A DNA stretch of 60,692 bases, taken from contig CAYWJT010000008.1 in assembly GCA_964458655.1 (NCBI GenBank), positions 1 through 60,692 of the forward strand, in the 5' to 3' direction. Position numbers and translations under genes: made by a program. Below, one piece after another: positions 46,240 through 54,675 of this stretch. This stretch comes from CAYWJT01 sp964458655 (GTDB lineage Bacteria > Acidobacteriota > Aminicenantia > Aminicenantales > Saccharicenantaceae). The notes beneath the pieces were generated by a model that was not told the origin of the DNA, ran no database searches, and worked only from the letters and a program-made list of their open reading frames with translations. Every line of letters begins with the position of its first letter. Within the stretch, counting starts at the first letter, position 1.

Positions 46240-47622
46240 ATGCCGAAGAAGAAGGTGCTCATAGCCGGGCTGGACTGCGCCCCGCCTGCGCTCGTCTTCG
46301 ACAGGGGCGGGGAACTGTCCGTCCTGGACGGCCTGAGGCGCCGGGGCCTGTGGGGCAGGCTGCGCAGCTCGGACCCGCCCATCACCATCCCCGCCTGGAT
46401 GGTCATGGCCACCGGCCTCGACCCCGGCCGGTTGGGACTCTACGGATTCCGTCATCGGACTGCGTATTCCTATCGGGACATGTGGATAGCCAACTCCCGG
46501 GCCGTCCGGGCCCGCAAGCTCTGGGACTATGTCGGCGACGCCGGCGGCTCGAGCACCCTGGTCAGCGTGCCGCCGAGCTTCCCGGTCTACCCGGTGGCCG
46601 GCAACATGGTCTCCTGCTTCATCACCCCGCCAGGCACCGACAAGGACTACACCTACCCCGCGTCGCTGAAGGAGGAGATCGAGGAGCGCTTCGGCCCTTA
46701 CAAGTTCGACGTCGTCTTCCGGACCGAGGACCGGGACGAGATCCTGCGCGAGATCTACGAGATGACCGAGCAGCGCTTCCGGGTCATGGAATGGCTGATG
46801 GCCGAGAAGCCCTGGGACCTGTTCATGTTCGTGGAGATCGGCGTCGACCGCATGCACCACGCCTTCTGGAAGTTCATGGACCCGGAGCATCATCTCTTCA
46901 CGCCGGGAAACAAGTACCTCACGGCCATCCGCGATTACTACCGGTTCCTGGACGAGAAGCTGGGCCGCCTGGTCGCTCGGGCTGGCGACGACACGGTCGT
47001 GCTCGTCGTCTCCGACCACGGCGCGAAGAGGATGAAGGGCTGCTTCTGCGTCAACGACTGGCTCATCGAGCGCGGCCGCCTGGCCGTTAAGGAAAAGCCG
47101 GCCGGCCCGACCAGCCTGGAGAAGCTCGACATCGACTGGAAAAGGACCACGGCCTGGGCCTGGGGCGGCTACTACGCCCGGGTCTTCCTCAACGTGGAGG
47201 GCCGCGAGCCTCAGGGCGTCATACCCCCGGCCGACTACGAGCGCGTTCGGGACGAGCTGGCCGCCGAGATCCTGTCCATCCGGGGCCCGAACGGCGAGCC
47301 CTGGGCCACCCGCGTCATCAAGCCCCAGGAACATTACGAGGTCCTGGAAGGCGATTACCCGGACTTGATGGTCTATTTCGACGACCTCTACTGGCGCTCG
47401 GCCGGGACGCTGGGCTACGGCAACCTCTACCTGCCCGAGAACGACACCGGCCCCGACGACGCCGTCCACGACTATGACGGCGTTTATATCCTTTACGACC
47501 CGGCCGGCGGCCCGGCCGGCGAAAGGGACGCGAACATACTTGACATAGCCCCGACCGTGCTCGACCTCATGGGCCTCGAGGCGCCGGAGGCCATGAAGGG
47601 TCGGGCCCTGGCGCGGCGCTGA
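46240..47622 (+). CDS. type I phosphodiesterase / alkaline-phosphatase-superfamily protein
   Basis: 460 residues from an ATG at 46240 with GGGGAGAG upstream, 23 bases after sat. No signal peptide, so cytoplasmic. VLIAGLDCAPP (Asp12) and PPITIPAWMVMATG (Thr49 as likely nucleophile) begin the fold; VEIGVDRMHHAFW and VVSDHGAKRM supply the remaining metal ligands; ILDIAPTVLDLMGL is the usual C-terminal element. Relatives cleave nucleotides, phosphoesters or phosphoglycerate. Between sat and cysC it might process a nucleotide of the sulfate pathway, such as pyrophosphate-, APS- or PAP-type molecules, or act in glycan synthesis. This is inference; the substrate is unknown. Confidence 0.85.
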   Translation: MPKKKVLIAGLDCAPPALVFDRGGELSVLDGLRRRGLWGRLRSSDPPITIPAWMVMATGLDPGRLGLYGFRHRTAYSYRDMWIANSRAVRARKLWDYVGDAGGSSTLVSVPPSFPVYPVAGNMVSCFITPPGTDKDYTYPASLKEEIEERFGPYKFDVVFRTEDRDEILREIYEMTEQRFRVMEWLMAEKPWDLFMFVEIGVDRMHHAFWKFMDPEHHLFTPGNKYLTAIRDYYRFLDEKLGRLVARAGDDTVVLVVSDHGAKRMKGCFCVNDWLIERGRLAVKEKPAGPTSLEKLDIDWKRTTAWAWGGYYARVFLNVEGREPQGVIPPADYERVRDELAAEILSIRGPNGEPWATRVIKPQEHYEVLEGDYPDLMVYFDDLYWRSAGTLGYGNLYLPENDTGPDDAVHDYDGVYILYDPAGGPAGERDANILDIAPTVLDLMGLEAPEAMKGRALARR

Positions 47623-47657
47623 TCATGACCCGGATAAAACGCGAGGAGTTTTGACCG

Positions 47658-48191
47658 ATGTGCGAAGATAGAGTCGGTTTCACGCTCTGGTTCACCGGCC
47701 TGCCCTGTTCCGGCAAATCGACCGTCGCCGACCGGGTGGCCGAGATGCTCAAGGAGCGCCGGTCTTACGTCGAGAGGCTCGACGGCGACATCGTGCGGAA
47801 GGACCTGACCCGGGACCTGGGCTTTTCCAAGGCCGACCGCGACGAGAACATCCGTCGGGTGACCTTCGTGGCCAAACTGCTCTCTCGTAACGGCGTGGCG
47901 GTGCTGGTTTCCTTCATTTCGCCCTACCGCGAGCTGCGCGACAGGGCCCGGCAAGAGACGACCAATTTCGTCGAGGTCTACTGCCGCTGTCCGCTCGAGG
48001 TCTGCGCGAGCCGCGACGTCAAGGGCATGTACCAGAAGGCCCTGCGGGGCGAAATAAAGGAGTTCACGGGCGTCTCCGACCCTTACGAAGAGCCGCTCGC
48101 GCCGGAGCTCGTCCTCGACACGGACAAGGAAAGCGTCGAGGAGAGCGCCGGCAGGGTGATGAAGAAGCTCGAGGAGCTCGGCTTCCTGTGA
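47658..48191 (+). CDS. cysC: adenylyl-sulfate kinase
   Basis: 177 residues. It phosphorylates APS to PAPS. The P-loop is TGLPCSGKST (about 10-19), followed by the APS-binding LDGDIVRKDLTRDLGFSKAD and the lid region FISPYRELRD; the C-terminal ELVLDTDKESVEESA is also typical. Sat and CysC are separate proteins here. With Sat this gives PAPS, the sulfonate donor for sulfotransferases; none was found in the window. Confidence 0.96.
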   Translation: MCEDRVGFTLWFTGLPCSGKSTVADRVAEMLKERRSYVERLDGDIVRKDLTRDLGFSKADRDENIRRVTFVAKLLSRNGVAVLVSFISPYRELRDRARQETTNFVEVYCRCPLEVCASRDVKGMYQKALRGEIKEFTGVSDPYEEPLAPELVLDTDKESVEESAGRVMKKLEELGFL

Positions 48192-48246
48192 GACGGGGCC
48201 GCGGCCCGACCCGGCGGAAGGCGGCGGCCCGCGGAGGAGAAGGGAA

Positions 48247-49191
48247 ATGGCGTTCTATCTCGTGACCGGCGGCGCCGGTTTCATCGGCTCGCACCTGGCG
48301 GAGTTCCTGGCCGACAGGGGCCACCGGGTGCGCGTCCTGGACAACCTGCTCACGGGCAGGTTCGAGAACATGGCCTCGTTCCTGGACCGGGTCGAGTTCA
48401 TCCAGGGCGACATCAGGGACATCGCGACCTGCCGCCGGGCGGTCGAGAACGTCGACTATGTGCTGCACCAGGCCGCCCTGCCCTCGGTGCCGCGCTCGAT
48501 CGAGAACCCCGGCCTGGCCCACGACATCAACGTCAACGGCACGCTGAACATCCTCATCGCCGCCCGCGACGCCGGGGTCAAGAACGTCGTCCTGGCCTCT
48601 TCCTCCTCCGTCTACGGCGACGACCCGGAACTGCCCAAGCGTGAGGGCCGCGAAGGCCGGCCGCTTTCGCCCTACGCCCTGACCAAGCTGCTCAACGAGA
48701 AGTACGGCCGGATGTTCTTCGAGCTCTACGGGCTGAGGACGGTCTCGCTCCGCTACTTCAACGTCTTCGGCCCGCGCCAGGACCCCGCCTCCCAGTACGC
48801 GGCCGTCATCCCGCTCTTCATAACCAGCGTCCTGAACGGGAAGCCGCCCGTCATCTACGGCGACGGCGAGCAGTCGCGCGACTTCACCTACGTGGCCAAC
48901 GTGGTCGAGGCCAACGTCATGGCGGCCGAATGCGGCGCGGGCGCGGGCGAGGTGTTCAACGTGGCTTGCGGCGAGAGCCTGACCGTCAACGGCCTGCTTG
49001 CCGCCGTGAACCGCATCCTGGGCAAGGACATCAGGCCCCGCTACGAGGACCCGCGGCCCGGCGACGTCAGGCACTCCCTGGCCGATATCGCCAGGGCCCG
49101 GGAGGTCCTGGGCTACGCGCCCCGCGTGGCTTTCGAGGAGGGCCTGCGCCGGACGATAGCCTGGTACAGGTCGGCTCTCGGCAGAGAGTAA
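48247..49191 (+). CDS. NAD-dependent UDP-sugar 4-epimerase (WbpP/TviC-like)
   Basis: 314 residues with GAGGAGAAGG upstream. An extended SDR with the N-terminal TGGAGFIGSH (residues 7-16), the catalytic Ser in LASSSSVYGDD and YxxxK in LSPYALTKLLNEKYG. The sequence around YALTK and SIENPGLAHDINVNGT resembles WbpP/TviC enzymes that interconvert UDP-GlcNAc(A) and UDP-GalNAc(A). It precedes a WbpA/TviB-like dehydrogenase by 14 bases, so together they probably make UDP-GalNAcA, as in Vi-type polysaccharides. A plain UDP-glucose 4-epimerase is an alternative. Confidence 0.88.
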   Translation: MAFYLVTGGAGFIGSHLAEFLADRGHRVRVLDNLLTGRFENMASFLDRVEFIQGDIRDIATCRRAVENVDYVLHQAALPSVPRSIENPGLAHDINVNGTLNILIAARDAGVKNVVLASSSSVYGDDPELPKREGREGRPLSPYALTKLLNEKYGRMFFELYGLRTVSLRYFNVFGPRQDPASQYAAVIPLFITSVLNGKPPVIYGDGEQSRDFTYVANVVEANVMAAECGAGAGEVFNVACGESLTVNGLLAAVNRILGKDIRPRYEDPRPGDVRHSLADIARAREVLGYAPRVAFEEGLRRTIAWYRSALGRE

Positions 49192-49205
49192 AGGAGCAGA
49201 ATGAT

Positions 49206-50525
49206 ATGAACAAGAAAGCTCGTGCGCTCGAAAAGAAAATAAGGGCGAAGAAGGCCCGGGTCGGCGTCATCGGCCTGGGCTACGTCGGGCTGCCCCTGGT
49301 CAAGGCCTTTCTCCACAAGGGCTTCCGGGTCACGGGCTTCGACGTGGACGCCAAAAAGACGGCCATGCTCAACCGCGGCCGGAGCTACATCAGGCATGTG
49401 GGCGCGGCCGAGCTCAGGGGCTTTCTCAGGAAGAAGGCCTTCCTGGCGACCCCGGACTTCAGCCGGCTGCGGGAAATGGACGTCATACTGATCTGCGTGC
49501 CGACGCCGCTCGACGCCCACAGCAACCCGGACCTGTCCTTCGTGCTGAATTCCACCCGGACCATCGCCGCCAACCTGCGGCCGGGGCAGCTCGTCGTTCT
49601 CGAGAGCACGACCTATCCCGGCACGACCGACGGGGAGATGAGGCCCATCCTCGAAGCGACCGGCCTCAGGGCCGGCCGGGACTTCTTCCTGGCTTTCTCT
49701 CCGGAAAGGGAGGACCCGGGCAACAAGCATTACTCGACCGTGAACATACCCAAGGTCGTCGGCGGCCTGACCCGCGACTGTCTGCGCGTGGCCAAGGCGC
49801 TCTACGACCAGATCGTGGTCAAGACGGTGCCGGTGTCCTCCACCCGAGCGGCCGAGGCCGCGAAGATCCTGGAGAACACCTTCCGGGCCGTCAATATCGC
49901 CCTGGTCAACGAGCTGAAGATGATCTTCGACCGCCTGGGCATCGACATCTGGGAGGTCATCAAGGCGGCTTCCTCCAAGCCCTTCGGTTTCATGACCTTC
50001 TACCCCGGTCCGGGGCTCGGCGGCCACTGCATCCCCATCGACCCCTTCTACCTGACCTGGAAGGCCCGGGAAGTCGATTACCGGACGCGGTTCATCGAGC
50101 TCGCCGGCGAGGTCAACACCGGCATGCCCTACTACGTCGTGGAAAGGACGGTCGAAGCCCTGAACGAGAGGGGCAAGTCCATAAAGGGCGCCCGGGTCCT
50201 GGTCCTGGGCATAGCCTACAAGAAGGACATCGACGACCCGCGCGAGTCGCCGTCGTTGAAGATCATCGACCTGCTCCGCAAGCGCGGGGCCAAGGTCGAC
50301 TACAACGACCCCTACATCCCGCGCTCGGCCGGGCACCGCGAATACCCGGACATGGACATGCGGTCGGTGCCGCTCACTGCGGCCAGGCTGAGGCGCTCTG
50401 ACGCCGTCATCGTCGCCACCGATCATTCGGATTACGATTACGAGCGCATCGTCAGGCTGGCGCCGCTAGTCGTCGATACCAGGAACGCGGTCAAGAAGAA
50501 GCGCCGCAACGTGGTCAAGGCCTGA
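49206..50525 (+). CDS. UDP-N-acetylhexosamine 6-dehydrogenase (WbpA/TviB-like)
   Basis: 439 residues from an ATG at 49206 with AAAGGAG upstream. NAD-binding starts with VGVIGLGYVGLPLVKAF; the central helix region has FSPEREDPGN and ENTFRAVNIALVNELK; the catalytic Cys is in GLGGHCIPIDPFYLTWK; the C-terminal domain has ILGIAYKKDIDD-like VLGIAYKKDIDDPRESPS. The GLGGHCIPIDPFYLTWKA form is that of WbpA/TviB, which oxidise UDP-GlcNAc to UDP-GlcNAcA, more than of UDP-glucose dehydrogenase. It is the last gene of the operon and converges with hypE. Confidence 0.92.
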   Translation: MNKKARALEKKIRAKKARVGVIGLGYVGLPLVKAFLHKGFRVTGFDVDAKKTAMLNRGRSYIRHVGAAELRGFLRKKAFLATPDFSRLREMDVILICVPTPLDAHSNPDLSFVLNSTRTIAANLRPGQLVVLESTTYPGTTDGEMRPILEATGLRAGRDFFLAFSPEREDPGNKHYSTVNIPKVVGGLTRDCLRVAKALYDQIVVKTVPVSSTRAAEAAKILENTFRAVNIALVNELKMIFDRLGIDIWEVIKAASSKPFGFMTFYPGPGLGGHCIPIDPFYLTWKAREVDYRTRFIELAGEVNTGMPYYVVERTVEALNERGKSIKGARVLVLGIAYKKDIDDPRESPSLKIIDLLRKRGAKVDYNDPYIPRSAGHREYPDMDMRSVPLTAARLRRSDAVIVATDHSDYDYERIVRLAPLVVDTRNAVKKKRRNVVKA

Positions 50526-50530
50526 GCGGG

Positions 50531-51517
50531 TCAGCAGATCCGCGGCAGGAGCTCGGTCGTCAGCGGTTCGAGCAGTCTCAGGCCGCCGGCCGACGTCCGC
50601 AGCAGGAGCTCGCCGGCCTGACCCGGAGTGCTCGCCACCTCGCCGATAACGGCGGCTTTCCGGCCGAGCGGCGACCGGCGCACGAACGCGAGGAACTCGT
50701 CCGCTTTTTTCGCCGGAGCCACTACCACGGCCGTGCCTTCGCAGGCCAGGAACAGGGGGTCGATGCCCAGGATCTCGCTCGCGGCCCGGACCGGACGGCT
50801 GAGAGGTATCTTCTTTTCCTCTATGACCAGAGGGTAGGGCAGAGCCTCGGCCAGCTCGTAAAGGACGGTGGCCAGACCTCCGCGGGTTATATCCCTCATC
50901 CAGAGCGCGCCTTTCTTCCAAAGAGGAAGCAGGAATGTGAGCGGAGCGCAGTCGCTCCGGGCCGGCGACTTGATGGGGAACTCGCCCCGGGCTGTCATGA
51001 CGGCGATGCTGTGTTCGCCGGGAGGACCGGTGATGATGACCCTGTCGCCCGGCCGGGCCCGGCGCGGGTCCGGCCGTCCGATGACCCGGCCCAGTCCCGA
51101 AGTGTTGATGTAGAGCCGGTCGGCCTGGCCGTGCCTGACCACCTTGGTGTCGCCGGTTACGACGGTGACTTGGGCCTTGCGTGCCGCCCGGCCGATGGAT
51201 GCGAGCACGCGGTCGAGGGCCTCCTCTTCCAGGCCTTCCTCGATGATCAGACCGAGCGACAGGTAGAGGGGCGCGGCGCCCGAGACGACCAGGTCGTTGA
51301 CGGTGCCGTTGACGGCCAGCTTGCCGATGTCGCCTCCCGGGAAGAAGAGCGGGTCGACGACGAAGCTGTCGGTCGTCAGCGCCCAGCCGCCGGGCAGACG
51401 GGCGGCGTCGCTGAGCGGCTCGAGGAAGCGGTTGGCGAAGCTCTTCAGGATCCTGCCGCTGATGAAATCCCGCATCAGCCGGCCGCCGCTCCCGAGCTCG
51501 AGGGGCACGCGCTTCAT
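50531..51517 (-). CDS. hypE: hydrogenase maturation carbamoyl dehydratase HypE
   Basis: 328 residues. It has the AIR-synthase-like fold: LADAMFI-type strands here read WALTTDSFVVDPLFFPGGDI, then VVTGDTKVV and MRDITRGGLATVL. The protein ends in ELLPRIC; the C-terminal Cys is the residue that accepts the carbamoyl group and is dehydrated to thiocyanate for the cyanide ligands of NiFe hydrogenase. Its ATG overlaps the hypD stop (ATGA). The HypF partner and the hydrogenase itself are not in the window. Confidence 0.96.
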   Translation of the reverse strand: MKRVPLELGSGGRLMRDFISGRILKSFANRFLEPLSDAARLPGGWALTTDSFVVDPLFFPGGDIGKLAVNGTVNDLVVSGAAPLYLSLGLIIEEGLEEEALDRVLASIGRAARKAQVTVVTGDTKVVRHGQADRLYINTSGLGRVIGRPDPRRARPGDRVIITGPPGEHSIAVMTARGEFPIKSPARSDCAPLTFLLPLWKKGALWMRDITRGGLATVLYELAEALPYPLVIEEKKIPLSRPVRAASEILGIDPLFLACEGTAVVVAPAKKADEFLAFVRRSPLGRKAAVIGEVASTPGQAGELLLRTSAGGLRLLEPLTTELLPRIC

Positions 51518-52626
51518 GTCCCTCTCCTCCCCGCGTTCGAGAACTTGAAGTGGATCAAGCAGGCCCCCTCATACGAGACCATGCAGGGGCCGAGCGGCGA
51601 TTCCGGGCCGCATTTCTTGCCGAAGAGAGGGCAGGATTCCGGCCGCAGGACGCCTTTGAGGACGTCGCCGCAGCGGCAGCCGGCCGGCGGCCTGTCGGCT
51701 GCCGGCGCCCGCAGGGCGAACTTCTCCAGGGCGTTCCAGCCGGCGTAAGCCGGCCTGGGCCGCAGGCCGCTCCCCGGGATGCGGCCCAGGCCCCGCCAGA
51801 CGGCGTCGAAAGGCTCGAGCACTTCGGCCATGAGCGCGAGGGCGGTCGGGTTGCCTTCGGGCCGCACCGCCCGGCCGTATTCCAGGGCCACCCGCGGCCG
51901 GCCCGTCTTTATCTGCTCGATGACCGAGAGCACGGCCAGCAGGATGTCCTCCGGCTCGAAGCCGGCCACGGCGCCCGGCATGCGGAACTCATCGGCCGCG
52001 AAGGCGTAGGGCGCGGTGCCGATCACGGCGCTGACGTGACCGGGATAGATGAAACCGTCGAGCCTGAGGTCGCGGGCCTCGAGTATGGCCCGGAGCGCCG
52101 GCGGCACGAGCCAGAGCGCCGGCAGAACGGAGAAATTCCTCAGGCCGGCCTCGGCCGCTTTCTTTATGACGTGGGCTACGGAAGGGATGGTGGTTTCGAA
52201 GCCGACGCCGAAGAAAACCACCTCGCGGCCGGGTTCGGCCAGGGCTTCATCGAGCGCCTCGAGGGGGGAATAGACGACGCGGACCCGGGAGCCGTCCGCC
52301 GGGACCGCCTTCTGGAGCGAGCCGCGCCGGGTCGGGACGCGGGTCATGTCGCCGAAAGTGGCCAGGGTCAGGTTTTCCCGGCTTGTAACGAGGCCGATGG
52401 CTTCTTCATGCAGGGAGTCGGGCGTGATGCAGACCGGGCAGCCGGGGCCGGAGATCATCTCGACGCCGGCATCGAGCAAGCGTGGCGAAAGCCCGCTCCT
52501 GAAAAGCGCCATGGTGTGCGTGCCGCAGACCTCCATGACCCGGAGCGTCCCGCGCAGCCCGGCGGCCTCTGAAGAAACGCGCGCGAGGAGCCCCTCTATC
52601 CTTGATCTCGAAGATCTATCGGTCAT
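51514..52626 (-). CDS. hypD: hydrogenase maturation Fe-S protein HypD
   Basis: 370 residues from an ATG at 52626, where GGCGGAAGG serves as ribosome-binding site; an ATG at 52656 would add ten residues and has none. Motifs: MEVCGTHTMALFRSG, ISGPGCPVCITP, the GFETT redox motif (GVGFETTIPSVAH) and, near the C-terminus, CRCGDVL with further Cys for the 4Fe-4S cluster. HypD, with HypC, assembles the Fe(CN)2CO unit. It follows hypC after 66 bases and overlaps hypE by 4. Confidence 0.96.
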   Translation of the reverse strand: MTDRSSRSRIEGLLARVSSEAAGLRGTLRVMEVCGTHTMALFRSGLSPRLLDAGVEMISGPGCPVCITPDSLHEEAIGLVTSRENLTLATFGDMTRVPTRRGSLQKAVPADGSRVRVVYSPLEALDEALAEPGREVVFFGVGFETTIPSVAHVIKKAAEAGLRNFSVLPALWLVPPALRAILEARDLRLDGFIYPGHVSAVIGTAPYAFAADEFRMPGAVAGFEPEDILLAVLSVIEQIKTGRPRVALEYGRAVRPEGNPTALALMAEVLEPFDAVWRGLGRIPGSGLRPRPAYAGWNALEKFALRAPAADRPPAGCRCGDVLKGVLRPESCPLFGKKCGPESPLGPCMVSYEGACLIHFKFSNAGRRGT

Positions 52627-52692
52627 GCCTTCCGCCCACCCTTCATGGGCATTCAACCGACGGCCGGCGCCCGGTGTCGCTCCAGCAGCGCG

Positions 52693-52917
52693 TCAGGGTT
52701 CCGACTCGGCCAGTTCCCGGAAGAGCTCCAGCGTCTTGCGGGCCTCTTTCTTGTCCAGGATGGAGATGGCGAAGCCCGCGTGAACTATGACCCAGTCGCC
52801 CTTCTTCGCCTGCGGCACGAGGGCGAAGCTCGCGGTCACTTCGCTCCCCAGGTAATCGACCGTGCCCAGGCCCGAGGCCTCTATCTTCTTTATCCTGGCG
52901 GGAATGGCTAAGCACAT
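52693..52917 (-). CDS. hypC: hydrogenase maturation chaperone HypC
   Basis: 74 residues. The N-terminal MCLAIPARI carries the essential Cys2 that binds iron and contacts HypD; GDWVIVHAGFAISILDKKEA is the usual central strand-helix. It is the first gene of hypCDE on the minus strand and is divergent from uppS, 94 bases away. Confidence 0.96.
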   Translation of the reverse strand: MCLAIPARIKKIEASGLGTVDYLGSEVTASFALVPQAKKGDWVIVHAGFAISILDKKEARKTLELFRELAESEP

Positions 52918-53011
52918 CGTCGACCTCGCTCAAAGCATCAATATATCAGAGGGTGGCGGGGATGTCCATCCCGGTTTCAATCGGCATGTCCGGCGTGCTA
53001 TAATTACCGGC

Positions 53012-53842
53012 ATGCTGAAGGCGCTCGAGTCATACCTGAAGCCGGGCACGGAAGAATACGAGCTCGCCTCCAGGCTGGACTTTGCCCGTCTGCCCCGGCA
53101 TGTCGCCGTCATCATGGACGGCAACGGCCGCTGGGCGCTCAGGCGGGGACTGCCCAGGGTGGAAGGCCACGCCGCGGCCGCCGACTCCGTCAGGGAGACG
53201 GTCGAGGCCTGCGCCCGGCTCGGCATCCGCTACCTCACCCTTTACGCCTTCTCCAAGGAGAACTGGAAGCGCCCTTGGAGCGAAGTGCGCCGGCTCTGGA
53301 GCCTGCTCCGGGACTACCTCAAGAAGCAGGACAAGGTGCTGGTCGAGAACGACATCCGCCTTCTCGTCATCGGCGAGCGGGACGGCGTCCCGGCTTCGGT
53401 GCGCCGGGAGCTCGAGCGGGTGGAGAGGCTGACCCGGCGCAACAAAGGGCTGACCGCCATCCTGGCCCTGAACTACAGCGGCCGGGCCGAGATAGTCGAA
53501 GCGGTCCGCAGGATACTGAAGGACCGGCAGGCGAGCCCCGAGGCGCTCGACGAACAGGCCTTCGCCTCATACCTGCAGACGGCCGGCATCCCCGACCCCG
53601 ACCTTCTGATCAGGACGAGCGGCGAGATGCGCATCTCGAATTTCCTGCTCTGGCAGGTGGCCTACTCCGAGCTCTGGATAACCGACGTCCTCTGGCCCGA
53701 TTTCAGGAAGGTCCATCTGCTCCGGGCCCTCCTGGATTACCAGAAGCGGGAGAGGCGGTTCGGGGACGTGGGCCCAGCCGCGGAGGCCCAGGACAGGCGC
53801 CGCGCCGGCAAACGTGCTCCAAACGGGAGAAAAAGGGCATGA
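53012..53842 (+). CDS. uppS: undecaprenyl (isoprenyl) diphosphate synthase
   Basis: 276 residues. It condenses isopentenyl diphosphate units onto farnesyl diphosphate in cis to give the C55 lipid carrier for cell-wall synthesis. HVAVIMDGNGRWA (about residue 30, catalytic Asp), YLTLYAFSKENWKRP and LLIRTSGEMRISNFLLWQ are all present. The C-terminal tail is basic (RRAGKRAPNGRKRA). There is no clear ribosome-binding site before the ATG; TATAAT stands 8 bases upstream, which would leave almost no leader. Its stop overlaps the cdsA start (ATGA). Confidence 0.95.
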   Translation: MLKALESYLKPGTEEYELASRLDFARLPRHVAVIMDGNGRWALRRGLPRVEGHAAAADSVRETVEACARLGIRYLTLYAFSKENWKRPWSEVRRLWSLLRDYLKKQDKVLVENDIRLLVIGERDGVPASVRRELERVERLTRRNKGLTAILALNYSGRAEIVEAVRRILKDRQASPEALDEQAFASYLQTAGIPDPDLLIRTSGEMRISNFLLWQVAYSELWITDVLWPDFRKVHLLRALLDYQKRERRFGDVGPAAEAQDRRRAGKRAPNGRKRA

Positions 53843-54675
53843 GCCTCGTCAAAAGGACCCGGACCGCCCTCATCCTAATCGCTGTCCTTTTCGTCGTCAT
53901 CCAGTACGCTCCTCAGTGGGCCTGGCTCATCTTCGCCCAGGCTTTCATCCTGGCGGCCATCCTGGAGTTCTACGCCCTGGCCGCCCGGCGCGGCCTTTAC
54001 CCCAAGCGCGAGCTCGGCGTCCTCCTAGCCTTGGCTGTGGGCGCAGGCTTTTTCCTGCCCGGCGTGCCGGTGGAAGTCATGCTCTTCGCCGTCCTCCTGG
54101 TCTCGGCCTGCTACTTCGTCTTCAGCACGGACACGCTCGAGAAACTGCCTCATTTCACGGCTTCCTTCGCCATCACCATCATCGGCATTTTCTACATCAG
54201 CTTCCCTCTCAACTATCTCTATCTGATAAGGCGGGATTTCGGCCCGTATCACCTCTATTTCCTGTTCTCGGTCATCTTCCTGGGCGACACGGGCGCCTAC
54301 ATGATCGGCAAGCCCTTCGGCCGGCACAAGATGACGCCCATCGCCAGCCCCAACAAGACCTGGGAGGGCAGCCTGGCCGGGATCGTCTTCGCCTGCGCCG
54401 GGGCCCTGCTGGCCTGGTTCGTGCTGGGCAGGTTCTCGCCCGACATCGCCGCCGTCCCCGCCCTCAAGGCCGTGCTGACCGGGTTCGCCGTCCACGCGGC
54501 GGCCCAAATCTCCGACCCGCTCGAGTCGCTCTTCAAGCGGGCAGTGGGGGTCAAGGATTCCTCCAACGCCCTGCCCGGCCACGGCGGTTTCCTCGACAGG
54601 ATAGACAGTCTCATCCTGGCCGGGCCGCTGTTCTATTTCCTGGCGAGATACTTCTGGAAGCAGCCCCTGGGATGA
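53839..54675 (+). CDS. cdsA: phosphatidate cytidylyltransferase
   Basis: 278 residues with about eight membrane helices. It makes CDP-diacylglycerol, the precursor of phospholipids. The C-terminal signature is spread across GDTGAYMIGKPFGRHKM, SPNKTWEGSLAG and SDPLESLFKRAVGVKDSS, which ends in the conserved GHGGFLDRIDSL. It overlaps uppS and dxr by 4 bases each (ATGA), so the three are translationally coupled. Confidence 0.96.
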   Translation: MSLVKRTRTALILIAVLFVVIQYAPQWAWLIFAQAFILAAILEFYALAARRGLYPKRELGVLLALAVGAGFFLPGVPVEVMLFAVLLVSACYFVFSTDTLEKLPHFTASFAITIIGIFYISFPLNYLYLIRRDFGPYHLYFLFSVIFLGDTGAYMIGKPFGRHKMTPIASPNKTWEGSLAGIVFACAGALLAWFVLGRFSPDIAAVPALKAVLTGFAVHAAAQISDPLESLFKRAVGVKDSSNALPGHGGFLDRIDSLILAGPLFYFLARYFWKQPLG

